A DNA stretch of 64,000 nucleotides from Alteromonadaceae bacterium BrNp21-10 (GCA_030418115.1 JAUHQD010000001.1:310001-374000); one strand, 5' to 3'; positions 21,716-31,827 are shown, numbered from the stretch's first letter. Notes: generated by a model not told the origin, from the letters alone. Translations and numbers: made by a program.

Positions 21716-24412
21716 ATGAAAACGACTAACTTTAAGTTAAATAAATTGCTGAGCTCAATTATTGTAGCCGGCGGAATAACCACTTCATTTGCGGCACTAG
21801 CCCAAGACGCTATTACTGAGCAAGATGCGGCAGCAAAAGATTTAGAAGTCATCGAAGTTAAAGGCTTTAGAGGCTCTTTAAATCGCGCTCTGTTTGAAAA
21901 ACGAAATTCTGTAAATGCCAAAGAAAGTATCTTAAGCGAAGATATTGGTAAGTTTCCTGATTTAAATATCGCAGAATCATTACAACGTGTACCTGGTGTG
22001 GCCATTTCCCGTGAAGGCGGTGAAGGTCGCCAGATTACATTACGTGGATTAGGTCCATCATTTACCCGTACTACATTAAATGGCATGGAAGTTCCTGCAA
22101 GTACCGACGGTACTGACTCCGGTGGTGGCGTTAACGGCGGTCGTGCATTTGACTTCAATGTGTTTGCCTCCGAATTATTTAATCGTGTTGATATTCAAAA
22201 AACGGCGACAGCCTCAATGGAAGAAGGTGGTATTGCTGGTACAGTCGATCTGTACTCAGCGAAACCCATGGATAATCCTGGGTTTCACGTAGCGGCCTCT
22301 GGTCAACTTGGTTACAACACGGTTACCAAAAAGAATGATCCACGCCTTGGTTTCATGATCAGCAATACTTTCGCTGATGATACCTTTGGTGCGTTGTTAT
22401 CTGTTTCTAAATCACAAAGAACGGTACGTCAGGAAGGTTACGGTACGGTGCGTTGGACTACACCTGTAAAAGATGGCGGTGGTATTTTCGCTGATACGTC
22501 AGGTACTAGCGTTTCTGGTACGGCAAGTGATTCTTGTGGTAGCGTTGATCCAGTAAACTGTTTATGGACCCCACGTTTACCTCGTCCTGATTTTTTTGGT
22601 AACGAACAAGATCGTTTAGGCGTAACGGGTTCATTCCAATATGCACCCAATGATACCGTGTTAATTACCTTAGATACCTTACATTCGTCGCTTGATAATG
22701 AACGTACCATGTATAACTTCTTTGAAATGTTCCGTAGTACTTTTGACGAACTAACGCCGACTTCTATTACTGTGCACCCGAATGGCAAGCAGGTATTAGC
22801 CGGTACTTACGATGGTATTAAATCGCGTATTGAAAGCCGCCAGCAAATTTCTTCAACGGACTTTAGCCAGTATGTATTGTCAGGTGAGTTCAGTCTTAAT
22901 GACGAAACTAAAGTCACCGCAATGTACGGTACAGCTGAGTCTGATTCTCGTTCAGAGCAATATCGTTACAACATGACTAACAATACTGCCCATACTTATA
23001 GTTTTGATTTTAGCAATAATGAAAATAACCCCGTTGTTGACCATGGCTACGATATTAATGACGAAACCTTCTATGACCTAAGTGATGGTCGTTTACGTGC
23101 TACTGATGTTTTACGTCAAAATGACACTGCTAAAGTTGATCTTACCTATCAAGGTGAAAATGTAACGCTTAAAACAGGTTTAGCTTTTAACGATAGAACC
23201 GTTAATTACGGCGAAGAGCAAATTGAAGGTTTCCCAGATCAATCTTCAGCAGTCGGCTTTACTGAATTATTGCCTTACGATGATTTCGGCACCGGTTTTG
23301 ACGGTGGCCTAGAGCGCTTCATCGTGGCTGATTTTGCAGCGATTGAAAGTGGTTTACTAACCAAAGAATGGGTACCACGTGGTGCCCAAAGTTGGGAAGT
23401 TCAAGAAGAAACGTTAGCAGCCTACCTTGAGTTGAACTCGGTTTACGAGATCGGCGATATGGAATTACGCTCTAACTTTGGTATGCGTTATGTTGAAACT
23501 GATACAACCTCTTCTGGTTTTATTCAAACTGAAACAGTAACCATTGAAAACTCTTATAAAAACTTCTTACCCGCGTTGAACTTAGCACTTAGTGCAACCG
23601 ACGATATTGTGGTACGTCTTGGTTTAACTAAAACCATGACACGTCCTAGCTTGGGCTCATTAAATCCCGGTAACCCTTCATTTTCTTATGTTAATGGTAC
23701 GGTAAGTGCTGGTAACCCATTCCTAGACCCGTTTACGTCGAATAACGTTGATGTTGGTGTTGAGTGGTATTTCGATGATGAAGCATTAGTTGCACTGAAC
23801 TACTTCTACAAAGATATAGAAACCTTTATTACCCGATCAAGTGAAGAGCGTTTAGTGGACCCGGCTTACTTGCCATTTATTGATGCAGATCCTCAATATG
23901 ATCCATTGCTGGCCCTTGATCCAAGAACGGTTCCTTATATTCATAATGTACCAGTCAATGGTGAGGGGACTGTGGTTGAAGGTTTTGAATTAATTTATCA
24001 ACAACCTCTAAGCTTCTTACCTGCGCCATTTGATGGTTTAGGTGTAGTGGGTAACTATACTCATGTATCGGCTGGTGCAATCACCGGTTTGTCTGAAAAC
24101 TCGTATAATGCCACAGTGTATTATGAGAAAGATGACTATGGTATTCGTGTATCGTTAAATAATCGTGATGATTACATTACCAATTATTCGGGCGGCAACG
24201 GTAACGCTGAAGAAGCTACAACAGGCCCTACTCATGTAGATATGTCTGCGTTCTATAATCTTGATGAGAATATTACTTTCACACTGGAAGTGATTAACCT
24301 GACAGATGAATATGAGCGTTTATATACTACGGGTGACGGTTCGTTAAACCTTATGCGTGAGTACAACCACACCGGACGTCAATTGTTCTTGGGTGCACGT
24401 TACGTCATGTAA
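21716..24412 (+). CDS. TonB-dependent receptor, probably for pectin oligosaccharides
   Basis: This 898-aa outer-membrane receptor has a signal peptide (about 1-30, cut after FAALAQ), a TonB-box-like stretch (LEVIEVKG), a plug domain (about 55-200, with SLQRVPGVAISREGGEGRQITLRGLG) and a beta-barrel ending in an aromatic-rich strand (FLGARYVM). It imports ligands with energy from TonB. The substrate, oligogalacturonide, is inferred from the neighbouring GH28, GH105 and uronate genes. The ATG at 21716 has AAGGA 7 bases upstream. An in-frame ATG at 21698 is too close to its own AAAGGA, and the longer open frame starts inside the operator. Confidence 0.9.
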   Translation: MKTTNFKLNKLLSSIIVAGGITTSFAALAQDAITEQDAAAKDLEVIEVKGFRGSLNRALFEKRNSVNAKESILSEDIGKFPDLNIAESLQRVPGVAISREGGEGRQITLRGLGPSFTRTTLNGMEVPASTDGTDSGGGVNGGRAFDFNVFASELFNRVDIQKTATASMEEGGIAGTVDLYSAKPMDNPGFHVAASGQLGYNTVTKKNDPRLGFMISNTFADDTFGALLSVSKSQRTVRQEGYGTVRWTTPVKDGGGIFADTSGTSVSGTASDSCGSVDPVNCLWTPRLPRPDFFGNEQDRLGVTGSFQYAPNDTVLITLDTLHSSLDNERTMYNFFEMFRSTFDELTPTSITVHPNGKQVLAGTYDGIKSRIESRQQISSTDFSQYVLSGEFSLNDETKVTAMYGTAESDSRSEQYRYNMTNNTAHTYSFDFSNNENNPVVDHGYDINDETFYDLSDGRLRATDVLRQNDTAKVDLTYQGENVTLKTGLAFNDRTVNYGEEQIEGFPDQSSAVGFTELLPYDDFGTGFDGGLERFIVADFAAIESGLLTKEWVPRGAQSWEVQEETLAAYLELNSVYEIGDMELRSNFGMRYVETDTTSSGFIQTETVTIENSYKNFLPALNLALSATDDIVVRLGLTKTMTRPSLGSLNPGNPSFSYVNGTVSAGNPFLDPFTSNNVDVGVEWYFDDEALVALNYFYKDIETFITRSSEERLVDPAYLPFIDADPQYDPLLALDPRTVPYIHNVPVNGEGTVVEGFELIYQQPLSFLPAPFDGLGVVGNYTHVSAGAITGLSENSYNATVYYEKDDYGIRVSLNNRDDYITNYSGGNGNAEEATTGPTHVDMSAFYNLDENITFTLEVINLTDEYERLYTTGDGSLNLMREYNHTGRQLFLGARYVM

Positions 24413-24435
24413 TATCCAGGTAAGATGAAATACTT

Positions 24436-24457
24436 AAGCCGCCTTTTGGCGGCTTTT
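24436..24457 (+). terminator. Terminator after the receptor gene
   Basis: AAGCCGCC, TTTT loop and GGCGGCTTTT form a short GC-rich stem. It separates the receptor gene from the first GH28 gene and may allow partial read-through, since no promoter is obvious downstream. Confidence 0.8.
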
Positions 24458-24547
24458 ATTTAATGCTAAATGTTAGATTTATCAGTCAGTAGCTTACATT
24501 ACTTTTTGAACTCAAATAATTAGCCTATCGTCATTGAGGACCACCCG

Positions 24548-25948
24548 ATGAAAAAGTTTTCTCCACTTAATTCGACAATCGCCGTAGGTTTTCTACTTTC
24601 ACTAAGTGTCATGCCATTTTCGACGACTGCGGCAACGGACCCATCTTTTACTGATAAAAGTGTCGATCAACAAATTGAAACCATAGTGGCAGCCATTCAA
24701 TTACCCAACATTGCAGACAAAGATTTTGTAATCAGTGATTTTGGCGCAGTCGGCGATGGTAAAATAGACAATGCTAAAATTATTAATAACACCATTGAGC
24801 TCGCCGTAAAACAGGGCGGGGGACGGGTGGTGTTACCCGCAGGTGTATGGCTAAGTAATGGCCCTGTGGTGTTGAAATCAGGAATTAATTTACACCTCCA
24901 ACAGGGGGCCATTTTGTTGTTTGGCACCGAAGCCGATGACTATCTTCCCGTGGTCAAAAAACGTTGGGAAGGGACAGAACTGTACGGCCATTCTCCGCTC
25001 ATTTATGCACGAGATGTTGAGGACATCGCTATTACCGGTCAAGGGATCATCGATGGTAACAACGATAGTGAATTTCACCCATGGCAAAAACAACAACAGC
25101 CCGACATATTAGCATTACGAACGATGGGCATCGAAGGCGTGCCAGTAGAGCAGCGCCAATTTGGAGAGGGTCATTATTTACGCCCCGCATTGATTCAAAT
25201 ATTTGGGGCAAAACGGGTGTTGTTAGAAGGCTACACCAGTAAAAACTCACCATTCTGGGTTAATCATTTGGTGTATACCGAACATGCGACCGTACGTAAT
25301 ATTAAAGTAGATAGTCATCGTGGTAATAATGATGGTATTGATGTTGATTCCAGTCGTTATGTGCTGATTGAAAACAGTCACTTTCGTACCGGTGATGACT
25401 CGGTGGTGATTAAATCCGGGCGCGATAAAGACGGTCGTGATATCGCCAGACCCAGTGAATATATTGTGGTACGCAATAATGATATGGGCGGCGAAGATGG
25501 TATTGCTTTAGGTAGTGAGATGTCGGGTGATATTCGTTATGTGTATTTTACTGACAATATATTACGCACAGGGATGGCAGCCATCCGCTTTAAAGGCTCT
25601 AATGATCGTGGTGGTCTGGTTGAACATATCCGTGTTCGCAATATGCAAATAGAATCATTTGATAATCTATTCTGGTTTCAGTTGAATTATCCAGGGGTAT
25701 TGCAGGGCGGTCATCCATCTATCTATCGCGATATCATTTTTGACAATATCACGGTGGAAAGAGCCGGTACGGTATTTGAGGCTCATGCTGATCCTCAGGC
25801 ACCCATTGAAAATGTTGTGTTAAAAAACATTCGAATTAAACACGCTGATAAAACTTTTGTGTTGGACAATATCAAACAATTTCAATTACAAAACGTCAAT
25901 ATTAATGGTGAAAAGGTGGAAGGTGTACTCAACTGGCTGAAGCCATAA
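24548..25948 (+). CDS. GH28 family protein with altered active-site motif
   Basis: This 466-aa right-handed beta-helix protein of the polygalacturonase family has a signal peptide (about 1-29), so it is periplasmic or secreted. The N-terminus has the usual FVISDFGAVGDGKIDNA module. Catalytic-region motifs are N-N-D-G-I-D at 260-265 and GDD at 282-284. The family motif G-H-G is replaced by G-E-D-G (315-318), and R-I-K reads R-F-K (347-349). It could be a GH28 enzyme with different specificity, such as an exo- or rhamnogalacturonan-type enzyme, or impaired in hydrolysis. The ATG at 24548 follows GAGGA. It lies between the receptor gene and a canonical GH28 gene. Confidence 0.88.
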   Translation: MKKFSPLNSTIAVGFLLSLSVMPFSTTAATDPSFTDKSVDQQIETIVAAIQLPNIADKDFVISDFGAVGDGKIDNAKIINNTIELAVKQGGGRVVLPAGVWLSNGPVVLKSGINLHLQQGAILLFGTEADDYLPVVKKRWEGTELYGHSPLIYARDVEDIAITGQGIIDGNNDSEFHPWQKQQQPDILALRTMGIEGVPVEQRQFGEGHYLRPALIQIFGAKRVLLEGYTSKNSPFWVNHLVYTEHATVRNIKVDSHRGNNDGIDVDSSRYVLIENSHFRTGDDSVVIKSGRDKDGRDIARPSEYIVVRNNDMGGEDGIALGSEMSGDIRYVYFTDNILRTGMAAIRFKGSNDRGGLVEHIRVRNMQIESFDNLFWFQLNYPGVLQGGHPSIYRDIIFDNITVERAGTVFEAHADPQAPIENVVLKNIRIKHADKTFVLDNIKQFQLQNVNINGEKVEGVLNWLKP

Positions 25949-26029
25949 TTGTCCTTAAAAATTAATTTAGGCTTCGGTCAATTAAGCTAATTTTGGCGAT
26001 TTCGATATTGAGTGGAATATAACAAATAT

Positions 26030-26076
26030 TTGACAAAATCCGCCTTACCATGCAAAACTTTGTGCCACCGGTGGCA
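26030..26076 (+). promoter_or_regulatory. Promoter and LacI-type operator before the second GH28 gene
   Basis: TTGACA (26030-26035), 17 bases, CAAAAC, 4 bases, then the palindrome TGCCACCGGTGGCA (26063-26076). Much of the flanking sequence (ACCATG-AAAAC) also matches the receptor promoter. It probably drives the second GH28 gene and perhaps uxaC, the GH105 gene and the MFS gene. Confidence 0.75.
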
Positions 26077-26186
26077 AAGACATTGTGTGTGAAATAATGC
26101 AAGTTGTCGGCAAGCCCTATTTTATAAGGGGTTGCCGCGATAATGTTGAGTGTTTTTGCAATTAACTGAATGAAGAAAAAATAATA

Positions 26187-27647
26187 ATGAATAGCAATAG
26201 ACGTTTTATATTAAAAGCCCTAGCCGCAGGTGGCGTAATGAGTGCCACTCTTGGCGGCTGTAGCCGAGTCTCTAATCCACAACAGGCAGAGCAAAGTTCA
26301 TCCGATAAGGATTGGTTAAAAGCCCAGTCAATTCGAGATGCCATTGTAGTGCCTAGCTTTGCTGAGCAACAATTTAATATTGTTGATTTCGGTGCACAAA
26401 GTGGCAGCGATCATGATTGTACAGAATCCATAAAAGCGGCTATCCAGCAATGTCACGAAAGTGGTGGTGGTCAGGTGCGGGTACCCGCAGGCATATTTTA
26501 TACGGGCGCAGTGCATTTACTGTCCAACGTCAATTTACATATTGCCAAAGGCGCTACGCTGAAGTTTATCACCGATCCCAAGAAATATTTACCCGCAGTT
26601 TTTACTCGTTGGGAAGGTTTAGAAATGATGGGATATTCGCCCTTAATCTATGCCTATAAACAGAAAAATATTGCAGTAACCGGTGAAGGTACCTTAGACG
26701 GCAGTGCTAATAATCAAACGTGGTGGCCGTGGAAGGGGCCACATAAAGAAGCGCATTGGGATCATATTGTTGGTGAAGATCAAAAGCCTGCCAGAATGAA
26801 GTTAATGCAAGATGCTGAAAATGGCGTACCTGTTGCTGAGCGAGTTTATGCGGAAGGGGCTTTTTTACGCCCGCCCTTTGTGCAGCCTTACGAATGTGAA
26901 AACGTACTCATTGAAGGAATAAAAGTAAAAGACTCTCCCTTTTGGTTGTTGAATCCTGTGCTGTGTAAGTCCGTTACCGTACGCGGTGTTACCATGCAGA
27001 GTCATGGTCCGAATTCCGATGGCTGTGATCCTGAGTCTTGTGATCATGTCTTAATTGAGAATTGTACTTTTGATACCGGTGACGATTGTATTGCCATTAA
27101 GTCAGGGCGTAACGCTGATGGTCGTCGTGTGGCCACACCAAGTCAGAACATTGTGATTGCTAATTGTCATATGCGCGAAGGTCATGGTGGTGTGGTTATC
27201 GGTAGCGAAATATCCGGCGGCGTGAACAATGTCTTCGTTGAAGATTGTACGATGGATAGTCCAGAGCTCGAACGCGCTATACGCATCAAGACTAACTCAA
27301 TTCGAGGCGGTGTGATTGAGCATTTGCGTTATCGTAATATCAATGTTGGCAAGGTGAAGAATGCGATAGTGGTTAACTTCTTCTATGAAGAGGGGGATGC
27401 TGGCACATTTGACCCAACGGTACGTGACATTATTATCGAAAATATGGATTGTCAGCAAGTATTGAAAAAACCACTGTATTTACAAGGGTTCGAACGCGCC
27501 CCCATGTATGATATTAAACTCAAGAATTGTCACTTTAATAATACGGGTGAAGATTCCATTGTGCGTCATGTGAATAACATGACCTTAGATAATGTCACCA
27601 TCGATGGTAAAACGGTGGCATTAAATGACGTCTTGAGTCCAAGTTAA
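26187..27647 (+). CDS. GH28 polygalacturonase, probable Tat-exported lipoprotein
   Basis: This 486-aa protein has all GH28 active-site motifs: N-S-D at 276-278, D-D at 299-300, G-H-G with His333, and R-I-K at 366-368. It should hydrolyse galacturonan or its oligomers, with exo-action likely given the broad cleft families of marine loci (inference). The N-terminus combines NRRFILKALAAGG, a twin-arginine-like start, with a lipobox LGGC near residue 25, so it is probably an exported lipoprotein. The ribosome site before 26187 is weak (AAGAAAAAATA). The operator at 26063 lies directly upstream. Confidence 0.92.
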   Translation: MNSNRRFILKALAAGGVMSATLGGCSRVSNPQQAEQSSSDKDWLKAQSIRDAIVVPSFAEQQFNIVDFGAQSGSDHDCTESIKAAIQQCHESGGGQVRVPAGIFYTGAVHLLSNVNLHIAKGATLKFITDPKKYLPAVFTRWEGLEMMGYSPLIYAYKQKNIAVTGEGTLDGSANNQTWWPWKGPHKEAHWDHIVGEDQKPARMKLMQDAENGVPVAERVYAEGAFLRPPFVQPYECENVLIEGIKVKDSPFWLLNPVLCKSVTVRGVTMQSHGPNSDGCDPESCDHVLIENCTFDTGDDCIAIKSGRNADGRRVATPSQNIVIANCHMREGHGGVVIGSEISGGVNNVFVEDCTMDSPELERAIRIKTNSIRGGVIEHLRYRNINVGKVKNAIVVNFFYEEGDAGTFDPTVRDIIIENMDCQQVLKKPLYLQGFERAPMYDIKLKNCHFNNTGEDSIVRHVNNMTLDNVTIDGKTVALNDVLSPS

Positions 27648-27730
27648 ATGCACAAAATTGAACCTAATTTAAATAAAAAATATTGAACGTTGGGCATACT
27701 CAACGAATTTCAAGCTTTAAGGAAGTAAAC

Positions 27731-29179
27731 ATGAATAACACTATACAACCCTTGGCATTGCACCCAGATAGACTTTTTTCCAGCGATCCAAAAGTGGTTG
27801 AGATAGCCAGAGCGCTTTATCAAGGGATTAAAGATTTACCTATTGTTAGCCCCCATGGTCACACCGACCCCAGCTGGTTTAATGAAAACCAAAATTTTAG
27901 CAATGCCAGTGATTTACTAATCCGCCCTGATCATTATGTGTTCCGTATGCTTTATAGCCAAGGCGTGAGCTTACAATCATTGGGTATTCCCCAACACGGT
28001 GATAAAGGTAATTTGGCCGAATCTGAGAATGCAGATCCGCGTGCCATCTGGCACTTGTTAGCCAAGAATTATTACTTATTTCCAGGTACGCCTTCAGGCT
28101 CTTGGTTAGACTCAGTGTTTAGTAATGTCTTTGGTTTTACCGAAAAGTTATGTCCAGAAAATGCTGACGAGTATTACGACGAAATTAATCGTCAACTAGC
28201 CAGTGATGACTTTAAGCCTAATGCTTTAATGGATCGTTTCAATATTGAATTGATTGCTACCACTGAAGGCGCATTGGATGATCTTAAACATCACCGTGCC
28301 ATTAAAGATACGCCAATGGCCAAACGGGTTATTACCTCATTCCGTCCTGATGATGTGGTCGATGCCAGCCGTGAAGATTTCAGCCAAAACCTTGAGAAGT
28401 TAGCTGCATTAACCAATGAAGATACCAGCGACTGGCAAGGTTATTTAAACGCCATTCGCGCCCGCCGTGAATACTTCCGTAAGGAAGGTCGCGCCACCGC
28501 AACTGACCACGGTCACCCAACGGCATTTACTGCCGACTTATCTGCGACGGAATGTCAGGCGTTATTAAACAAATGTTTATCGGGTCAATCAACCGCAGCT
28601 GAGCAAGAATTATTCCGCGGTCAAATGCTAACTGAATTGGCGGGCATGAGCATCGAAGATGGCATGGTGATGCAAATTCACCCCGGTGCTCATCGTAACC
28701 ACAATACTCAGCTCTTTGATTATTTTGGTCGTGATAAAGGTTGCGATATTCCAAGTCAGACTGAATACGTTAATGCATTGAAGCCGATGCTGTCGAAATA
28801 CGGTAATGATCCGCGTTTGCAGATCATTCTATTCACCTTAGATGAAACTACCTATAGCCGTGAGTTGGCGCCGTTAGCAGGGCATTATCCTAGCTTAAAG
28901 TTAGGTCCTGCTTGGTGGTTCCATGATAGCCCTGCGGGTATGTTACGTTTTCGCCAGCAAACCACCGAAACGGCAGGTTTTTATAATACCGTCGGTTTTA
29001 ATGATGATACTCGCGCATTTTTGTCTATTCCTGCTCGTCATGATGTGGCTCGCCGTGTGGATTGCCGATTCTTAGCGGAGTTGGTGGCAAATCATCAAAT
29101 CACCGAAGTGGAAGCCAAAGAACTGGCTTATCAGCTTACCTATGGTCTGGTGAAAAAAGCGTACAATTTGGGCGAATAA
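27731..29179 (+). CDS. uxaC: Uronate isomerase
   Basis: This 482-aa amidohydrolase-fold enzyme converts D-galacturonate to D-tagaturonate (and glucuronate to fructuronate) in the cytoplasm. The metal ligands HGH are at 42-44 in SPHGHTDPSW. Further family motifs are the WHLLAKNYYLFPGTPS region, QIHPGAHRNHN, the WWFHDSPAGM strand and the C-terminal RRVDCRFLAELV. The ATG at 27731 has AAGGAAG 5 bases upstream; the open frame reaches back to 27683 without a good start. Its product is reduced by UxaB encoded at 40826. Confidence 0.96.
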   Translation: MNNTIQPLALHPDRLFSSDPKVVEIARALYQGIKDLPIVSPHGHTDPSWFNENQNFSNASDLLIRPDHYVFRMLYSQGVSLQSLGIPQHGDKGNLAESENADPRAIWHLLAKNYYLFPGTPSGSWLDSVFSNVFGFTEKLCPENADEYYDEINRQLASDDFKPNALMDRFNIELIATTEGALDDLKHHRAIKDTPMAKRVITSFRPDDVVDASREDFSQNLEKLAALTNEDTSDWQGYLNAIRARREYFRKEGRATATDHGHPTAFTADLSATECQALLNKCLSGQSTAAEQELFRGQMLTELAGMSIEDGMVMQIHPGAHRNHNTQLFDYFGRDKGCDIPSQTEYVNALKPMLSKYGNDPRLQIILFTLDETTYSRELAPLAGHYPSLKLGPAWWFHDSPAGMLRFRQQTTETAGFYNTVGFNDDTRAFLSIPARHDVARRVDCRFLAELVANHQITEVEAKELAYQLTYGLVKKAYNLGE

Positions 29180-29280
29180 TCTCGCCTTATTGAAATGAAA
29201 TACAGGCAGTCTTTATATATTAGTAAGGGCTGCCTTAATACTCGTTTTTCACATACGGTTTTATTTTTAGGGAAATATCG

Positions 29281-31791
29281 ATGAAGCAGCGCATAAAATT
29301 AACAACAATAAGTGCATTAATTATTGGTAGTGGTCTTGTCTTAAGTGGTTGTGGTGAAGAACACAATAATGTGCCTGCTACTGGAACTGTAGCAACTAAC
29401 AGTAATATTGCTGACTTAGAGGTGCATAACTCTTCTGATTTTCCCCGTGAAAAACAACCAGTTTATTTAAGTTATTACAATTTAGGATTAGATCCTGCCG
29501 GTGTTGATATTAAGGTATTGCAAGCGGGAAAAAGCATTGATAGCCAAGCGGTGGATAGCGACTTTGACGGCCAAGTAGATGGTTTGTTGTTTTTAAGTGA
29601 TTTCGCTGCGGGCGCGACTCAACGTTTTGAAGTAGTCGCGGGTGACGGAGTTACAGTAGGCAAAAAACTAACCCAAGCCGAAATTTCTCATAAAATCGGC
29701 GGTGAATGGGTAGCGCATTCCAAGCTTCCTGATACGTCATTTAAAGAATATATTGGTGGTACTTTTCAAAATGTAGATACCGTTACGCCGCCCCCACAAT
29801 ATACTGATCACTCAAACTGGATCCGCTATGAGGGGCCGGGTATTGAGTCCGATAAAGTCGGTTATCGTATTTATCTCGATTGGCGTAATGGCTTTGATAT
29901 CTTCGGTAAATTGACTGCTGAACCTGCATTACAACAAGCCGGTTTAAATGATTATGAGTCTTACCATGAAAAACAAGACTGGGGCATGGATATTCTCAAG
30001 GTGGGTAGCTCTTTGGGCGCCGGCGGTTTTGGTTTATGGAATGAGGGCGAGTTGGAGTTGGTGAATGAAGTCGATAGCTGGACCGCCACCATCAACGAAA
30101 ATGGCAATCTACGCTCTGCGTTTACCATTGACTACAGCGGCTGGCAAAGTGCTATCGGTAAGCAAGACTTTAGCGCGCATTTTGCCATGCTCGGCGGCAG
30201 CCGTTTAGTGAAGGTCGATTTGGATTTAACCCAGTCAGTGAAAACCATGGCTGCCGGTGTAGTTAAACATCCAGATACGCAGTTTATACAGGGTGATATC
30301 GATATTACCGGTAAGGCTTATACCTATATTGCCAGTTGGGGTAAGCAAAGCCTCGATGGTGCTGATTTGGGCATGGCGATTTTCTTCCGTAAAGAAAATC
30401 TAAAACAGATCACTGAAGACAATAAAAACTATATTGCAGTGTTAAGCCCTCAAGGTGCGCCAACATCAGCAAACGCTGATGCACAGCAGTTAAGCTATTA
30501 TTTTGCTGCTGTTTGGCAACCCGAATCGGGTATTGCCACGAAAGAAAAATTTGTGGCTTATTTAGAGCAAGAAGCTGAAAAACTCACTGTAACTCCCCGT
30601 GTTCGTTTAAAAACGGCGTTATCTAAAGCCGAGCAAGCAAAACCGGTGACTGCCGAATCTGCTTTGGCATGGGCAGAGGCGCTAGCGAAATCAGAACTTG
30701 AACGTAAAACCTTAAGTTATCGTTATGATGGTTGGGATGTAAACCGTAAGCGTAAACCTAAGTTTGAATACGATATTGTTGGTTTAAATCCTATGGCCTA
30801 TGACGAGCTTGCCAGCGCCACAGGTAATGAGCAATACCGTGACGTGTTAAAGCAAGTAACAGCGACCTATATTGAAGATGACGGTAATATTCAGAGCTAC
30901 AAGCTGAGTAATTACAATATCGATAGTGTTGCTCCTGGGCGTGCCGTTTTGCGTTTGTATCAACAAACCGGTGAGCAAAAATACAAGTTAGCAGCGGATC
31001 TTTTGCGCAAGCAATTAGCTGAACAACCACGTACTAGCGAAGGTGCTTTCTGGCATAAAAAAAAGTATACCGGTCAGCTCTGGCTAGATGGCGTGTATAT
31101 GGGTATGCCTTACCTTGCTGAATACTCGGCAATGTTTGAAGACGGTCACAGTTTTGATGAAGTGGTTAGAGAATTTGAGTTAACCCGCAAATATCTACGA
31201 GATGCTGAAAGCGGTTTGTATTATCACGCTTGGGATGAGTTAAAAAAGCAGGATTGGGCTGATAAGCAGACAGGTCTATCACCAGAATTTTGGGGCCGTG
31301 GCATGGGCTGGTTAGCCATGGCATTAGTGGATGTACTCGATTATATCCCTGCTGAGAATACTGCCCAGCGTAAAGTGTTATTAGATATGATTGCTGAAGT
31401 GGCAGTGAGCTTAAAAAACGTTCAGGATGAAAGCACCGGCGCATGGTGGCAAATAATGGATAAACCTAATGCGACGGCTAACTATTTTGAGTCATCTGCT
31501 ACGGCAATGTTTACTTATTTTTATGCCAAAGCCATTAATAAAGGTTATTTAGATAGTTCATATAAAGACGCCGCGTTAAAGGCTTATCAAGCGCTGATTT
31601 CAGAATTTTCATTAGTGCATGCCGATGGTACCGTGAGTATGACCAATCAGTGTTATGTTGCTGGCTTAGGCTTTGGGCGTAATGGTAGTTACCATTACTA
31701 TATGAGTGAGCCTGTATGGCAAAACGATATTAAAGGTAATTTTGCTTATATTGTTGCTAGCATTGAAGTGTCGAATTTGCTAAAGAAATAA
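29281..31791 (+). CDS. DUF4861-GH105 fusion lipoprotein (unsaturated uronyl hydrolase)
   Basis: This 836-aa protein has a lipoprotein signal with lipobox LSGC (Cys24). The N-terminal part (about 45-400) matches DUF4861, a domain found in pectin loci. The C-terminal part (about 450-836) is GH105, which removes the unsaturated galacturonyl residue left by pectin or rhamnogalacturonan lyases. GH105 marks are WLDGVYMGMP with the catalytic Asp603, YYHAWDE (His649) and WGRGMGW at 671-677. The product feeds KduI/KduD. The lipid anchor and large N-terminal domain are unusual beside the soluble single-domain GH105 enzymes. No pectate lyase gene is seen in the window. Confidence 0.88.
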   Translation: MKQRIKLTTISALIIGSGLVLSGCGEEHNNVPATGTVATNSNIADLEVHNSSDFPREKQPVYLSYYNLGLDPAGVDIKVLQAGKSIDSQAVDSDFDGQVDGLLFLSDFAAGATQRFEVVAGDGVTVGKKLTQAEISHKIGGEWVAHSKLPDTSFKEYIGGTFQNVDTVTPPPQYTDHSNWIRYEGPGIESDKVGYRIYLDWRNGFDIFGKLTAEPALQQAGLNDYESYHEKQDWGMDILKVGSSLGAGGFGLWNEGELELVNEVDSWTATINENGNLRSAFTIDYSGWQSAIGKQDFSAHFAMLGGSRLVKVDLDLTQSVKTMAAGVVKHPDTQFIQGDIDITGKAYTYIASWGKQSLDGADLGMAIFFRKENLKQITEDNKNYIAVLSPQGAPTSANADAQQLSYYFAAVWQPESGIATKEKFVAYLEQEAEKLTVTPRVRLKTALSKAEQAKPVTAESALAWAEALAKSELERKTLSYRYDGWDVNRKRKPKFEYDIVGLNPMAYDELASATGNEQYRDVLKQVTATYIEDDGNIQSYKLSNYNIDSVAPGRAVLRLYQQTGEQKYKLAADLLRKQLAEQPRTSEGAFWHKKKYTGQLWLDGVYMGMPYLAEYSAMFEDGHSFDEVVREFELTRKYLRDAESGLYYHAWDELKKQDWADKQTGLSPEFWGRGMGWLAMALVDVLDYIPAENTAQRKVLLDMIAEVAVSLKNVQDESTGAWWQIMDKPNATANYFESSATAMFTYFYAKAINKGYLDSSYKDAALKAYQALISEFSLVHADGTVSMTNQCYVAGLGFGRNGSYHYYMSEPVWQNDIKGNFAYIVASIEVSNLLKK

Positions 31792-31801
31792 TAAATTAAA
31801 A

Positions 31802-31827
31802 GGCATTATTTAAAACAGCATAATGCC
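31802..31827. repeat. Stem-loop after the GH105 gene
   Basis: GGCATTAT and ATAATGCC form a perfect 8-bp inverted repeat with a 10-base loop, not followed by a T tract. Confidence 0.5.

Noticed and set aside
21547-22158. A 203-codon minus-strand open frame overlapping the receptor gene
   Set aside because: It is antisense to the signal peptide and plug domain, runs through the operator, and has no recognisable domain or ribosome site.
23360-23385. A palindrome with ACCACGTGGT inside the receptor gene
   Set aside because: It lies within coding sequence and lacks the ACCGGT core of the intergenic operators.
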